A stretch of 64,000 nt of DNA from Syntrophaceae bacterium (GTDB lineage: Bacteria; Desulfobacterota; Syntrophia; Syntrophales; PHBD01), in the NCBI GenBank assembly GCA_013177825.1, contig JABLXX010000009.1, positions 62,001 to 126,000 on the forward strand. The letters run 5' to 3'. The position numbers were made by a program, and so were the translations under genes. The notes under the pieces are model-generated. The model did no database searches. It had not been told where the DNA came from and worked only from the letters and a program-made list of their open reading frames with translations. Of this stretch, positions 35,485-45,189 are shown in pieces; positions within the stretch are counted from its first letter, which is position 1, and each line of letters starts with the position of its first letter.

Positions 35485-36747
35485 TCACTCGCCTTTTCCG
35501 ACAACAGCATCCTGTGTGATCATCCTTCCCGCTTCTTCAATCCATCGAACGGCCACCGGCTCATCCAGACCGGGCAATGCGGAGAGCATGACCGGATCTG
35601 CTGCGGCCAGTGCCGCCACGGTTTTGAAACCAAGCTCAAAGAGTTGTTCCGCATGTTCCTCGCTCATCCCGGGAATCCCCATCAATTCCTTATAGGCCGG
35701 GGCCTCCTGGGCAGAAGCCAGCGCTTCCGTCTTCACGTCTATTTTCCAGCCCGTCAGTTTGACGGCCAGCCTCACATTCTGCCCGTTTTTTCCGATAGCC
35801 AGAGACAACTGGTCCTCGGGAACGATGATCTCCATGGAACGGCTTTCTTCATCCATGAAAACCCTCTCCACCTTGGCCGGGGAAAGAGCGCTGCAGACGA
35901 ATTTGACCGGGTCTTCGGAATACGGAACGATGTCGATTTTTTCGCCCCGCAATTCCTGAACTACGCTCTGAACACGGGACCCCCTCATGCCGACGCAGGC
36001 CCCCACGGGATCGATATCCTTGTCCTTGGTGCGCACGGCGATCTTCGCCCGTTTTCCGGGTTCCCTCGCCACGTTGACAAGCTCGATGAGCCCCTCGGAG
36101 ATTTCCGGAACCTCCACCTCGAACAGAGCCCGCAGGAATCCGGGATGGGTCCTCGACAGTATGATCTGGGGGCCTTTTGTAATTCGCTTCACTTCCAAAA
36201 TATAGGCCCGGATCCGCTCTCCCCGTTTGTACACTTCCTTGAAGATCTGTTCGGACACGGGAATGACGCCCTCTGCACGGCCGAGGTTCACGATGATGGA
36301 TCCCCCCTCGAACCGCTGGACAAACCCGTTGATCAGTTCCCCTTTCCGGTCCTTGTATTCATCGTAGATGTTATCCCTCTCCGCGTCCTTGACCCGCTGG
36401 ATGATGATCTGTTTAGCCGTCTGGACGGCGATTCTTCCAAAGGTGCTCGTGTCGATCTTAATTCCCAGGCTGTCCCCGGGCTCCGCCTCCTCGTCCAGAT
36501 TCTGCCGAGCTTCGTCCAGCAGGACATGGAGATCCGGATCGAGGATCTTGTCCACGACCATCTTGAACTGGAAGACCTCCACCTCGCCGGCCTCATCGTT
36601 ATAATGAGCCTCGATCTCCACGTGGGGACCCAGTTTCTTGCGCGCCGCCGTCAGCATCGCCGCTTCCAGGGCTTCGATGATGATCTGCTTATCGATTCCC
36701 CGGTCCTTCCCCATCTGTTCGATCAGTCGTTTCAACTCCGGCAACAT
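35485..36747 (-). CDS. nusA: Transcription termination/antitermination factor NusA
   Basis: A 420-residue RNA polymerase-binding protein: N-terminal domain (about 1-130), S1 domain (about 135-200), two KH domains (about 230-345, with [13 protein letters not shown] and [13 protein letters not shown]) and a C-terminal helix-hairpin-helix region with [22 protein letters not shown] 36747 follows a GGAGGAA site. Because NusA favours hairpin-dependent pausing and termination, the terminator ahead of rimP could provide autoregulation. Confidence 0.97.
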   Translation of the reverse strand: MLPELKRLIEQMGKDRGIDKQIIIEALEAAMLTAARKKLGPHVEIEAHYNDEAGEVEVFQFKMVVDKILDPDLHVLLDEARQNLDEEAEPGDSLGIKIDTSTFGRIAVQTAKQIIIQRVKDAERDNIYDEYKDRKGELINGFVQRFEGGSIIVNLGRAEGVIPVSEQIFKEVYKRGERIRAYILEVKRITKGPQIILSRTHPGFLRALFEVEVPEISEGLIELVNVAREPGKRAKIAVRTKDKDIDPVGACVGMRGSRVQSVVQELRGEKIDIVPYSEDPVKFVCSALSPAKVERVFMDEESRSMEIIVPEDQLSLAIGKNGQNVRLAVKLTGWKIDVKTEALASAQEAPAYKELMGIPGMSEEHAEQLFELGFKTVAALAAADPVMLSALPGLDEPVAVRWIEEAGRMITQDAVVGKGE

Positions 36748-36901
36748 GAATGTTCCTCCGCTTACATAATATGCCTCATCACGATGCACATGATCCGGCC
36801 GGGAGACCACCATTCCATCTCCTCTTTGACCGGCGTGACTGGCCAGCTGCTCCGCGTTGGCCGGCGAACCGGCAACGACCGGGATCGTTTCCGATCACGG
36901 C

Positions 36902-37441
36902 CTACCCACGGATTTTTCCTTTCCCTTTTCGGCGTGTGTCCGCGCGGTCCGCATCCCCGGCTAGGTCCTCGATGTTCGCCTTCACGACAGTTCTCCTGGG
37001 AATGCGATGAACCGTACCGTCCATCTCTACCAGCAGCGCCCTCTCCGGGTCTCCGGTTTCATACGCCAGGAGCGTACCGCGAATGTTTCTTCTTCCCTCC
37101 ACCGATCCGTCGAGCCTGAGCACCACCCGGTTGCCGCAAAACCGGGCAAAGTCGCAGTCCCGGAACAGCGGCCGGTTCGGACCCGGCGACGAAACCTCCA
37201 GGGTATAAGGTCCCGGCGGGACATCATGAACTTCCAGAAGGTCCCCCAGCACGTGGCTGACCCGCGTACAATCATCCAATGTAACGCCCTCCTTCTTATC
37301 CAGAAAAATCCTGACGATCCACCGAGTCTTCATGCGGATGCATTCCACGTGGATCAACTCCACACCCTCCGCATCCGCAGTGGGCTCCGCCAGGTTCCAG
37401 ATCGCTTCCTCGATGGACCTTCCGGTCGGGACGTTTTCCAT
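36902..37441 (-). CDS. rimP: Ribosome maturation factor RimP
   Basis: A 179-residue protein needed for 30S maturation. AEGVELIHVECIRMKTRWIVRIFLDK and CTRVSHVLGDLLEVHD, then PGPYTLEVSSPGPNRPL, are the family core; a KH/Sm-like C-terminal domain follows. I chose ATG 37439-37441 because homologues begin near here, but there is no ribosome site. The alternative ATG at 37475-37477 would make translation run through the terminator hairpin. The last 20 residues are highly basic. Confidence 0.9.
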   Translation of the reverse strand: MENVPTGRSIEEAIWNLAEPTADAEGVELIHVECIRMKTRWIVRIFLDKKEGVTLDDCTRVSHVLGDLLEVHDVPPGPYTLEVSSPGPNRPLFRDCDFARFCGNRVVLRLDGSVEGRRNIRGTLLAYETGDPERALLVEMDGTVHRIPRRTVVKANIEDLAGDADRADTRRKGKGKIRG

Positions 37442-37448
37442 TGCTTTG

Positions 37449-37474
37449 AAAAAAAAAGTGGGCTCAAGCCCACT
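37449..37474 (-). terminator. Terminator/attenuator between tRNA-Gly and rimP
   Basis: On the minus strand AGTGGGC-TTGA-GCCCACT (7-bp perfect stem, 37457-37474) is followed by a run of eight or more T residues. It lies directly before rimP, so transcription of rimP-nusA-infB must read through it or begin anew. Confidence 0.88.
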
Positions 37475-37604
37475 CATCAGAATTCCACGATGATCTTGGG
37501 GGGCGGTACCATATCCGGACCGCAATTTCAAGCGTTTTTTCGATATGAAGCCGGGACGCGGTCGGAAAAGGGGACCGAAAAAAGCCCTGGGGGAGGAGAA
37601 TCGA

Positions 37605-37679
37605 TGGAGCGGGCGATGGGAATCGAACCCACGACGTTCAGCTTGGGAAGCTGACATTCTACCTCTGAATTACGCCCGC
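37605..37679 (-). tRNA. tRNA-Gly (anticodon CCC)
   Basis: The minus strand folds as a full cloverleaf. The acceptor GCGGGCG pairs with CGCCCGC, the anticodon stem TCAGC/GCTGA holds loop TTCCCAA with anticodon CCC, and the T arm contains GGTTCGATTCC. The 3' CCA is encoded (37605-37607). It reads GGG codons. It sits upstream of rimP-nusA-infB, where E. coli has metY. Confidence 0.96.
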
Positions 37680-37712
37680 CCTCGATGATTCCTGCTGCTG
37701 AATGGGAGCGCC

Positions 37713-37741
37713 ATCCTAATGGAGAGCGCTTTTTTTATCAA
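37713..37741 (-). promoter_or_regulatory. Promoter of tRNA-Gly and the rimP-nusA-infB operon
   Basis: On the minus strand TTGATA (37736-37741) and TAGGAT (37713-37718) are 17 bases apart, just 35 bases before the tRNA 5' end. Confidence 0.65.
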
Positions 37742-37775
37742 GGGTTTTTTCCCGTAAGTCTTTTCACCGGCCAGG

Positions 37776-39092
37776 TCAACGGGAGTCCGGATGATCGGAC
37801 AGGGCGCCCGGACCCCGGATGGATGCAGCCAATCCATGCCCCGTCAGCCCCTCCATTCCGGCAAAGGCCTCGACCGCAGTTCCATAGCGCCCGAAGGCTT
37901 CCGGCGAAAACTCAAGGACACTGGTCCGCTTCAGGAAATCGTATACCCCGAGAGGGGATGAGAAGCGGGCGGTCCCGCCGGTGGGCAGGATGTGGTTCGG
38001 ACCGGCAAGATAATCTCCGATCGCCTCGGGTGCATAGGCGCCCAGGAAGATGGAGCCGGCATGCCTGAACCACGGGAGAATGTGGCGGGGATTCGCCACC
38101 ATCAGTTCCAGGTGTTCCGGTGCGAACCGGTTGGCGACTTCCGCCGCTTCCTCCAGGTTCTCCACCAGGAAGATCGCCCCGAACCGCTCCAGGGACCGGA
38201 CCAGGATCTCTCTCCGGGACAGGCGGTCCACCAGCCGATCCACCTCGGCCGCCACCTGGGACGCATACCGCGCATCGGGCGTCACCAGGACCGCACTGGC
38301 CATCTCGTCGTGCTCCGCCTGGGCAATGAGGTCTGCGGCGGCGAACGATGCGGGGGCGCTGCCGTCTGCAACGATCAGCACTTCGCTTGGACCGGCGATC
38401 ATATCAATGGACACCTCACCGAAGACGATTCGCTTGGCCGCGGCGACGAATGCATTTCCGGGCCCCACGATCTTGTCCACCCGGGGCACCGAGGCGGTCC
38501 CGTACGCCAGGGCCGCAATCGCCTGGCCCCCCCCGATCTTGAGGATTTGCGTTATGCCGCAGAGTTTCGCTGCGGCTGCAATCAGGGGATGGAGCCGCCC
38601 TTCCCGGGCCGGCGATGCAAGCAGGATCTCCTTCACCCCGGCAATCCGGGCGGGAATGGCCGCCATGAGCACCGTCGACGGATAGGCGGCAAGCCCCCCC
38701 GGGGCATAGACACCCACCCGCTCCAGCGGCAGGACCCGCTGTTCCAGAAGCACACCCTCTTCGTCGTCGATCCTCAGGTCTGGGAGGATCTGCCTCCGGT
38801 GATACCGTTCGATCCTCTCGGCGCTCAGATGGAGGATCTTCCATTCCTCCGGGGAAACGGCGGATACGGCGGCGTCGATCTCCCCCGGTGTTGCCGCCAC
38901 GGCGCCCGGTGCGAGCCGGTAGCCGTCGAACTGTTCCGTATAGGCGAACAGAGCATCATCCCCTCGCTCCGCCACGTCCCGAACGATCCGGTACACCGTC
39001 TTCCAGAGTTCCTCCTCAAAGACACGGCCCCTTCCGGCGATCTGCCGGAACACTTCTTCAAATCGGGAATCGCTCGTCCGGATGATCCTCAT
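37776..39092 (-). CDS. hisD: Histidinol dehydrogenase
   Basis: A 438-residue zinc enzyme carrying out the last two oxidations of histidine synthesis. RVGVYAPGGLAAYPSTVLM at about 125-143, VDKIVGPGNAFVAAAKR at about 213-229, the zinc-site QAEHDEMASAVLV and NRFAPEHLELM are visible. It begins one base beyond the murA stop and ends the rho-rpmE-prfA-prmC-murA-hisD run. Other histidine genes except hisC are absent from the window. Confidence 0.96.
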   Translation of the reverse strand: MRIIRTSDSRFEEVFRQIAGRGRVFEEELWKTVYRIVRDVAERGDDALFAYTEQFDGYRLAPGAVAATPGEIDAAVSAVSPEEWKILHLSAERIERYHRRQILPDLRIDDEEGVLLEQRVLPLERVGVYAPGGLAAYPSTVLMAAIPARIAGVKEILLASPAREGRLHPLIAAAAKLCGITQILKIGGGQAIAALAYGTASVPRVDKIVGPGNAFVAAAKRIVFGEVSIDMIAGPSEVLIVADGSAPASFAAADLIAQAEHDEMASAVLVTPDARYASQVAAEVDRLVDRLSRREILVRSLERFGAIFLVENLEEAAEVANRFAPEHLELMVANPRHILPWFRHAGSIFLGAYAPEAIGDYLAGPNHILPTGGTARFSSPLGVYDFLKRTSVLEFSPEAFGRYGTAVEAFAGMEGLTGHGLAASIRGPGALSDHPDSR

Positions 39093-39093
39093 C

Positions 39094-40344
39094 TTACGCT
39101 TTCTCCCTTTTTACATCGGCCCCGAGAGCGGCAAATTTCTTCTCCATCGACTCGTAGCCGCGATCGAGATGATAAACGCGGGAAACGTCCGTACGTCCCT
39201 CCGCCGCCAGCCCCGCCAGGACCAGGGATGCCGAAGCCCGGAGGTCTGTGGCCATTACCGGCGCTCCGAGCAACCGCGGGACCCCTCTCACGAACGCGCT
39301 GTTTCCCTGAATATCGATATCCGCGCCCATCCGGAGCAGTTCGCTCACGTGCATGAAGCGATTTTCGAAGACCGTCTCGGAAACGACGCTGAAGCCCTGT
39401 CCGAGGGTCATCATCGCCATGATCTGGGCCTGGAGGTCCGTCGGAAAGCCCGGGTAAGGAAGGGTCTTCACATCGACGCTCAGGATCCGCCGGGAACCGG
39501 CGGCCCGGATGACGTCGGGCTCCGCTTCGATGGTCATTCCTGCTTCCCGGAGTTTCGTGATCAGGGCATCCAGGTGGCCCGCCAGGCATCCGGTCAGGCG
39601 GATATCTCCGCCTGTCATGCCCGCGGCGATCATGAACGTCCCGGCCTCGATCCGGTCGGGGATGACGGACGCCTCGACGGCATGAAGGCGCGGGACCCCT
39701 TCGATGGTGATCACATCCGTCCCCGCCCCGGAAATGCGGGCGCCCATTCCGTTCAGAACATCCGCAAGGTTGACCACCTCAGGCTCCTTTGCGGCATTCT
39801 GCAGGATGGTCGTGCCGTCGGCGAGGGTCGCGGCCATCATGATGTTCTCCGTTCCCGTCACGGTGGAGAGATCGAAATATATCCTGGCCCCGCGAAGCCG
39901 CCGCGCCTTCGCTTCGATGTACCCTTCTTCCAGGCGGATCTCCGCACCCATCTCTTCCAGGGCCTTGATGTGCAGGTTGACGGGCCTGGCCCCGATAGCG
40001 CACCCGCCGGGCAGGGAAACCCGCGCCTGGCCCATCCGGGCCACCAGCGGTCCCAGGACCAGGATCGACGCCCGCATGGTCTTCACCAGATCATACGGGG
40101 CTTCGCAGCTGGTGATCCCGGTGGCGTCCACTTGAACGGTGCCGTTTCCCTCCGTACGGACGCCGAGATTGTGCAGCAGCTTTCGCGCCGTCTTGATGTC
40201 CACCAGATTCGGAATGTTGCGGAACGTATTCGTTCCCTCCGTCAGCAGCGATGAAACCAGAATGGGCAGCGCCGCATTCTTGGCACCGCTGACGGGCACG
40301 TCCCCGGCCAGCTTCCGCCCTCCCTGGATGACGATCTTATCCAT
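39094..40344 (-). CDS. murA: UDP-N-acetylglucosamine 1-carboxyvinyltransferase
   Basis: A 416-residue enzyme for the first committed step of peptidoglycan synthesis (enolpyruvyl transfer from PEP). The phosphoenolpyruvate loop [13 protein letters not shown] carries the active-site Cys115, the residue modified by fosfomycin. [18 protein letters not shown] at the N terminus is typical. The start is ATG 40344 with GGGAG seven bases upstream, overlapping the prmC end by eight bases. Confidence 0.96.
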   Translation of the reverse strand: MDKIVIQGGRKLAGDVPVSGAKNAALPILVSSLLTEGTNTFRNIPNLVDIKTARKLLHNLGVRTEGNGTVQVDATGITSCEAPYDLVKTMRASILVLGPLVARMGQARVSLPGGCAIGARPVNLHIKALEEMGAEIRLEEGYIEAKARRLRGARIYFDLSTVTGTENIMMAATLADGTTILQNAAKEPEVVNLADVLNGMGARISGAGTDVITIEGVPRLHAVEASVIPDRIEAGTFMIAAGMTGGDIRLTGCLAGHLDALITKLREAGMTIEAEPDVIRAAGSRRILSVDVKTLPYPGFPTDLQAQIMAMMTLGQGFSVVSETVFENRFMHVSELLRMGADIDIQGNSAFVRGVPRLLGAPVMATDLRASASLVLAGLAAEGRTDVSRVYHLDRGYESMEKKFAALGADVKREKA

Positions 40345-41194
40345 GCTCAAGCTCCCTTTTCCTGGCCTTCACGACCCGGTCCCGGCCTCCATAATCCTTC
40401 CGGATTTCGATCCGGTCATACCGGCCGTCCATGCGGAAAGCCTCCACGAGCCTTTCCGCCTGACGGTCGCCGGTTTCCATCAGGAGCCATCCTCCGTCCT
40501 TCAGGACGGCTGCGGCTCCCCCGATAAGCAGGCGATGTACCGCGGTCCCGTCTCCGGCGGCCCAGAGCGCCTCCTTCGGTTCGTACTCCCTCACCCCGGG
40601 AGGCAGTTCTTCGAATTCATCATCCGGGATGTAGGGAGGGTTCGAGACGATCATGTCAAGAGGACCGCGAATCGATTCCAGGAGATCCGCAACCAAGACA
40701 CATACGCGATCGGCGACTCCTGCCCGTTGTGCGTTTCGCGCCGCCGTCTCCGCCGCTGCGGCCGACCGGTCCGTCGCCACCACCCTCGCCAGGGGCAGCT
40801 CCCGGGACAACGCTACGGCCACGGCACCGCTTCCCGTTCCGACATCCAGGATGTTGCAGCGCCCTCCCACCACCCGGAGCGCCTCCTCCACGAGAATCTC
40901 CGTCTCCGCGCGGGGAATCAGAACATGCCGGTTAACGGCAAAGGGGATCGACCAGAACTCCTTCTCCCCGATGATATAGGCGACCGGTTCCTGCTTCCTC
41001 CGCCTTTCCACCCAGCCCAGGAAGCCGCGGACGGCATGCTCCCCGAGGATCTCCTCCGGGTACGTATAGAGATGGGTGCGATCGGTCCGGAGACATCGGC
41101 ACAACAGGACCTCGGCGTCCAGACGGGGAGAGGGCAAGCCGTGACGGCGAAGGGTGTCGGCCGCCTCTTGCAGGACGGATCGGATGGTTGCCAT
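40337..41194 (-). CDS. prmC: Peptide chain release factor N5-glutamine methyltransferase
   Basis: A 285-residue SAM-dependent enzyme that methylates the GGQ glutamine of release factors. An N-terminal helical domain is followed by [19 protein letters not shown] and the catalytic NPPYIPDDE segment at about 185-193. ATG 41194 has GGGGGAG upstream. It lies directly behind prfA, its substrate gene. Confidence 0.93.
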   Translation of the reverse strand: MATIRSVLQEAADTLRRHGLPSPRLDAEVLLCRCLRTDRTHLYTYPEEILGEHAVRGFLGWVERRRKQEPVAYIIGEKEFWSIPFAVNRHVLIPRAETEILVEEALRVVGGRCNILDVGTGSGAVAVALSRELPLARVVATDRSAAAAETAARNAQRAGVADRVCVLVADLLESIRGPLDMIVSNPPYIPDDEFEELPPGVREYEPKEALWAAGDGTAVHRLLIGGAAAVLKDGGWLLMETGDRQAERLVEAFRMDGRYDRIEIRKDYGGRDRVVKARKRELEHG

Positions 41195-41234
41195 GACTCC
41201 CCCCGATTCACACCGGTCGCGGGATGAATTGATC

Positions 41235-42314
41235 TCAGGCGGACGTCGGCGCCTGGAGGGCATTTGCCTGGAAATGGGTCGTCAGGGAATCGATGATTCC
41301 CTGGATCTCGCCGTCCAGAATGCTCTCCAGGTTGTACAGGGTCAGCCCGATGCGATGATCCGTGACCCGGCCCTGGGGAAAGTTGTAGGTCCGGATCCGC
41401 TCGCTCCGGTCTCCGCTCCCCACCTGGCTCTTTCTGGCCTCCGAGATCTCTGCGTTCTGCTTCTGGACCATGATGTCCAGGAGCCTCGCCCGGAGTACCT
41501 TCATCGCCTTCGCTTTGTTCTTGAGCTGGGACTTTTCGTCCTGGCAGGTGACGATCAGGCCGGTGGGCAAATGGGAGATTCGTACTGCCGAGTCCGTCGT
41601 GTTGACGCTCTGACCGCCATGACCGCTGGAATGGTAGACGTCGATCCGCAGGTCGTTCGGATCGATCTGAACGTCCACCTCCTCCGCCTCCGGGAGAATC
41701 GCCACCGTGACCGCCGAGGTGTGAATCCGGCCCTGGGATTCCGTAGCCGGAACCCGTTGAACCCGGTGGACGCCGCTCTCGTACTTGAGGCGGCTGTATG
41801 CCCCGCGGCCCTCGATCAGCGCGATGATCTCCTTGAAGCCGCCGCCGCCCCCCCCTCCGGAAGGACTGCCGCTCACGACCTCCACCCGCCAGCCGGAACG
41901 CTCCGCATATCGAGCGTACATCCGGAAAAGGTCGGCCGCAAAGAGGCCCGCCTCGTCTCCCCCCGTACCCGCACGGATTTCCAGGAGGACGTTCTTGTCG
42001 TCGTTCGGATCTTTCGGAAGCAGGAGGAATCTCAGGCGCTCTTCCAGGAGCGTCCTTCGTTCCTTGAGCTGAGTCAGTTCTCCCCTTACAAGTTCCTTCA
42101 GTTCCTCGTCGTCCTCCCGGAGGATCCGCTGGTCTTCCTCGATCTGCCCGCCCAGTTTTTCGTATTCCCGCCAGACATCCACCAGGTCATGGAGGTCGGA
42201 ATGCTCCTTGGCGTACTTCTGATACAGGGAGGGTTTGGTAACAACATCGGAGCTGCTGAGCAACCCCTCCAGCTCTCGAAACCGCTGATCGATGTCTTTC
42301 AATCGCTTAAACAT
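41235..42314 (-). CDS. prfA: Peptide chain release factor 1
   Basis: A 359-residue class I release factor for UAA and UAG. The GGQ motif lies in [18 protein letters not shown] at about 224-241, and the stop-codon recognition region includes [15 protein letters not shown]. The N-terminal coiled-coil domain is complete. The ribosome site is weak. It lies upstream of prmC, the usual order. Confidence 0.96.
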   Translation of the reverse strand: MFKRLKDIDQRFRELEGLLSSSDVVTKPSLYQKYAKEHSDLHDLVDVWREYEKLGGQIEEDQRILREDDEELKELVRGELTQLKERRTLLEERLRFLLLPKDPNDDKNVLLEIRAGTGGDEAGLFAADLFRMYARYAERSGWRVEVVSGSPSGGGGGGGFKEIIALIEGRGAYSRLKYESGVHRVQRVPATESQGRIHTSAVTVAILPEAEEVDVQIDPNDLRIDVYHSSGHGGQSVNTTDSAVRISHLPTGLIVTCQDEKSQLKNKAKAMKVLRARLLDIMVQKQNAEISEARKSQVGSGDRSERIRTYNFPQGRVTDHRIGLTLYNLESILDGEIQGIIDSLTTHFQANALQAPTSA

Positions 42315-42552
42315 GGGGATACCGAGGATCCGGGAGAAGGACTGGGAAATCCTGATACGCCGGGCGGATCGAATCGCCCGGCCCGGCCGTGGTTGTCCGG
42401 AAGACTTCGAGGGGCTTTGCCCCGGGGATGATGGTATACAGGCGGGTGTATCGGGGCATAACGGAGACCGGTTCGTCTTTTCCTGTCACTCATTCCATGC
42501 AACCGGCCGCCGGACCGGTCTCATGAACGCCCCCCGCAAGCGGAGAAACCGT
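42315..42552. other. Non-coding gap between rpmE and prfA
   Basis: A 238-base gap in an otherwise tight operon. It holds two small palindromes: CGGGCG/CGCCCG (42361-42380) and GGGGC-TTT-GCCCC (about 42411-42423). Many relatives carry a DUF1385 gene here; I see no recognisable remnant. Confidence 0.5.
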
Positions 42553-42771
42553 TTATTCTCCCTTTTTCTGTTCCAGGGAGGCATACTTTTTCTTGAACCG
42601 CTCCACTCTGCCGGCGGTGTCGACGATCTTCTGCTTCCCTGTAATGAAGGGATGGCAGTTGGAGCAGATCTCGACCTTGATGTCCTGCCGGGTGGACTTC
42701 GTTTCAATGACGTTCCCGCATACGCAGGTGATGGTTGTTTCCTTGTATTCCGGATGGATTCCCTCTTTCAT
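42553..42771 (-). CDS. rpmE: 50S ribosomal protein L31 (zinc form)
   Basis: A 72-residue protein with the four zinc-ligand cysteines C16, C18, C36 and C39, then the [20 protein letters not shown] signature. This is the C-plus type, normally replaced by a zinc-free paralogue under zinc limitation. ATG 42769-42771 has AAGGAG and GAGG upstream. It lies between rho and prfA. Confidence 0.96.
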   Translation of the reverse strand: MKEGIHPEYKETTITCVCGNVIETKSTRQDIKVEICSNCHPFITGKQKIVDTAGRVERFKKKYASLEQKKGE

Positions 42772-42862
42772 GGGACCTCGTTCTCCTTTTTCCGTGATAT
42801 GCGAACCATCTAACGAAGGGGTGTGCATCTAATCAATTCCGCCGGAAAATTCAAGCGGTATT

Positions 42863-44110
42863 TTACTGGTTCATCGAATCCAGGAAGAGCTGGTTCGTGT
42901 CGGTCTTCCGGATCTTGTCGATGATGAACTCCATGGCGTCCAGGGGATTCATCTCCTGGAGGAGCCTGCGGAGGATCCAAACCCGGTTCAGGTTGACCTT
43001 CGGGATCAGGAGTTCTTCCTTGCGGGTTCCCGAACGGATGAGATCGAAGGCGGGGAAGATCCTGCGGTCGGCGATGCGACGGTCCAGGTGCAACTCCATG
43101 TTGCCGGTTCCCTTGAACTCCTCGAAGATGACTTCGTCCATCCGGCTTCCCGTGTCGATGAGGGCCGTGGAGATGATGGTCAGGCTTCCGCCGTTTTCGA
43201 TGTTCCGGGCGGCCCCGAAGAAGCGCTTCGGTTTATGGAGGGCATTGGAATCGACGCCACCGGAGAGGACCTTGCCGCTGGGGGGAACCACGGTGTTGTA
43301 AGCCCGGGCGAGCCGGGTGATGCTGTCCAGCAGGATGACCACGTCGCGCTTGTGCTCCACGAGCCGTTTCGCCTTTTCGATCACCATTTCAGCAACCTGG
43401 ACGTGCCGGGTGGCCGGTTCATCGAACGTGGAGGAGACGACCTCTCCCTGGACACTCCGCTGCATGTCCGTGACTTCCTCCGGCCGCTCGTCGATGAGCA
43501 GCACCATGAGGATCACTTCGGGGTGGTTCTTGGCGATGCTGTGGGCGATATCCTGCAGGAGAACGGTTTTCCCCGCCCGGGGGGGAGACACGATCAAGCC
43601 TCGCTGCCCTTTTCCGATGGGAGTGAAGAGGTCCATAATCCGGGTCGAAAAGTTCTCCGTGTCCGACTCCAGGCCCAGTTTCTCCTGTGGGTAAAGCGGC
43701 GTCAGGTTGTCGAAGAGGATTTTATCCCGCGCGGCGTCCGGATGTTCGAAGTTGACCGAATCCACCTTCAGCAGGGCGAAGTATTTCTCCCCCTCTTTGG
43801 GGGGCCGGACCTCTCCCGAGATCGTATCGCCGGTCCGCAGGCTGAAACGCCGGATCTGGGATGGGGACACGTAGATGTCGTCCGGGCTGGGAAGATAATT
43901 GTAATCCACGGCGCGAAGGAATCCGAAACCGTCCGGAAGGATTTCCAGAACGCCGGAACCGGAGATGACGCCGTTCTTGTCCGACTGGGCCTGCAGGATC
44001 GAAAAGATGAGATCCTGCCGCCGCATCCCCCCGGCGCCCGGCACGTTGAGATCCTTTGCCAGATTGGCCAATTCGCTGATAGGGAGTCTTTTGATTTCCT
44101 CGATGTTCAT
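42863..44110 (-). CDS. rho: Transcription termination factor Rho
   Basis: A 415-residue RNA helicase. An N-terminal helix bundle (about 1-45), the cold-shock-like RNA-binding domain with [15 protein letters not shown] at about 52-66, the Walker A loop PPRAGKT at about 170, [15 protein letters not shown] (Walker B) and the Q- and R-loop regions are all present, ending near [19 protein letters not shown] 44108-44110 has an AAAGGA site. It has a long leader of about 210 bases. Confidence 0.96.
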   Translation of the reverse strand: MNIEEIKRLPISELANLAKDLNVPGAGGMRRQDLIFSILQAQSDKNGVISGSGVLEILPDGFGFLRAVDYNYLPSPDDIYVSPSQIRRFSLRTGDTISGEVRPPKEGEKYFALLKVDSVNFEHPDAARDKILFDNLTPLYPQEKLGLESDTENFSTRIMDLFTPIGKGQRGLIVSPPRAGKTVLLQDIAHSIAKNHPEVILMVLLIDERPEEVTDMQRSVQGEVVSSTFDEPATRHVQVAEMVIEKAKRLVEHKRDVVILLDSITRLARAYNTVVPPSGKVLSGGVDSNALHKPKRFFGAARNIENGGSLTIISTALIDTGSRMDEVIFEEFKGTGNMELHLDRRIADRRIFPAFDLIRSGTRKEELLIPKVNLNRVWILRRLLQEMNPLDAMEFIIDKIRKTDTNQLFLDSMNQ

Positions 44111-44326
44111 GTGAATGTCCTTTCCGTGTCGCTGCACGGATCCGGCCGAAACGACATCACACGCCTGCGCGCGTAACGGTTCCCGGCATCATGATTCCCA
44201 CTGTCTTCAAGTGGAATTGGCCATGTGACAGAAATACGAATCTGGATTAGAACCGGTTTGCCAAATGGAACGCTGGAAACACTTGAAAAGGGAGGCTTAG
44301 AAGTTACCTTTCAGAATTCCCAACTC

Positions 44327-44355
44327 CCCCTATCCGATGCTCCCCGAGGTGTCAA
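44327..44355 (-). promoter_or_regulatory. rho: Probable rho operon promoter
   Basis: On the minus strand a perfect TTGACA (44350-44355) follows an A/T-rich block and is 17 bases from TAGGGG (44327-44332), a poor -10. Transcription near 44320 would give a leader of about 210 bases, in which Rho may regulate its own gene. Confidence 0.42.
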
Positions 44356-44370
44356 GACTTTTTTAACCTT

Positions 44371-45189
44371 TTACAGGATATGCGGTGTCCGGTCCATAAA
44401 AATGAAATTCAGATGCCTGCCTGTCCGCCCCGCATCCCGGCGATGGGAAAACCAGCGCTCCGCTTCACAGGACGTACAGACGCCGGAAAGATGGATCCGC
44501 TCCGGAGAAAGCCCCCGCTCCAGCAGCTGAAAACGGTTTGCCGCCGCTAGGTCGAACTTCCACTTCCCCGACCCCGCCGGGTCCAGAAAGGATGTCTGGC
44601 CGGGTCCCAGGGCCTCCATGGCCCGGTGGACGGGTTCATCCACTTCATAGCAGCACGGCCCGATGGAAGGACCCACCGCCGCCAGGAGATCCCGCGGATC
44701 CGAAGAGAAACGCTCCCGGAGGCAGTCGACAGCCCGGCCGGCGACGCCCAGGGATGTGCCTCTCCAGCCGGCGTGGACCGCCGCGACCACTCCTTTCCTG
44801 GAATCCGCCAGGAAAATGGGAACGCAGTCCGCCGTCCGGATGCAGAGCGCGAGCCCCGGCCGGTCCGTTACGATCGCGTCGTACTTCAGGGGCTGGCAGG
44901 TAAAGGTCATAAACGCCGGGTCATCGATGGCCAGGACGTCGTTCCCATGCACCTGGTGGACGTTGAAAAACTGGCGGCGGGACAGGCCGAAAGCCTCCGC
45001 CGTCCGGTCCCAGTTCGCCCGGACGCATTCCTCCGGATCCCCTTCCAGGGTACTGAAATTGAGGCTCTCGAAGACCCCCGTGCTCGTGCCCTCCCGGCGC
45101 GTGCAGAAGGCATGGGTCACGAAACCCAGCTCCCTCAGGGGCGTACACTCCAGGTACGAGACGGCCCCCCTCCGCACAAGCTCAAACAT
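44371..45189 (-). CDS. pgeF: PgeF/YfiH-family purine nucleoside phosphorylase (formerly laccase domain)
   Basis: A 272-residue protein. The conserved metal-site residues appear as VHQVHG at about 83-88, RTADCVPIFLAD and AVHAGWRGT. Family members act on adenosine and inosine and, in E. coli, help edit peptidoglycan precursors. Start ATG 45189 has a GGGGGAGG site and overlaps rluD by eight bases. Confidence 0.88.
   Translation of the reverse strand: MFELVRRGAVSYLECTPLRELGFVTHAFCTRREGTSTGVFESLNFSTLEGDPEECVRANWDRTAEAFGLSRRQFFNVHQVHGNDVLAIDDPAFMTFTCQPLKYDAIVTDRPGLALCIRTADCVPIFLADSRKGVVAAVHAGWRGTSLGVAGRAVDCLRERFSSDPRDLLAAVGPSIGPCCYEVDEPVHRAMEALGPGQTSFLDPAGSGKWKFDLAAANRFQLLERGLSPERIHLSGVCTSCEAERWFSHRRDAGRTGRHLNFIFMDRTPHIL

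Noticed and set aside
37442-37657. A 72-residue N-terminal extension of RimP through the tRNA-Gly gene
   Set aside because: The frame simply stays open across the tRNA; a protein-coding start inside or above a tRNA gene is not credible.
43088-44176. A 362-codon open frame opposite rho
   Set aside because: Rho motifs on the other strand are complete; this frame is a codon-bias shadow.
1323-44272. A shared 12-mer GCCAAATGGAAC near 1324 and near 44260
   Set aside because: Only two copies with unrelated flanks; a chance match cannot be excluded.
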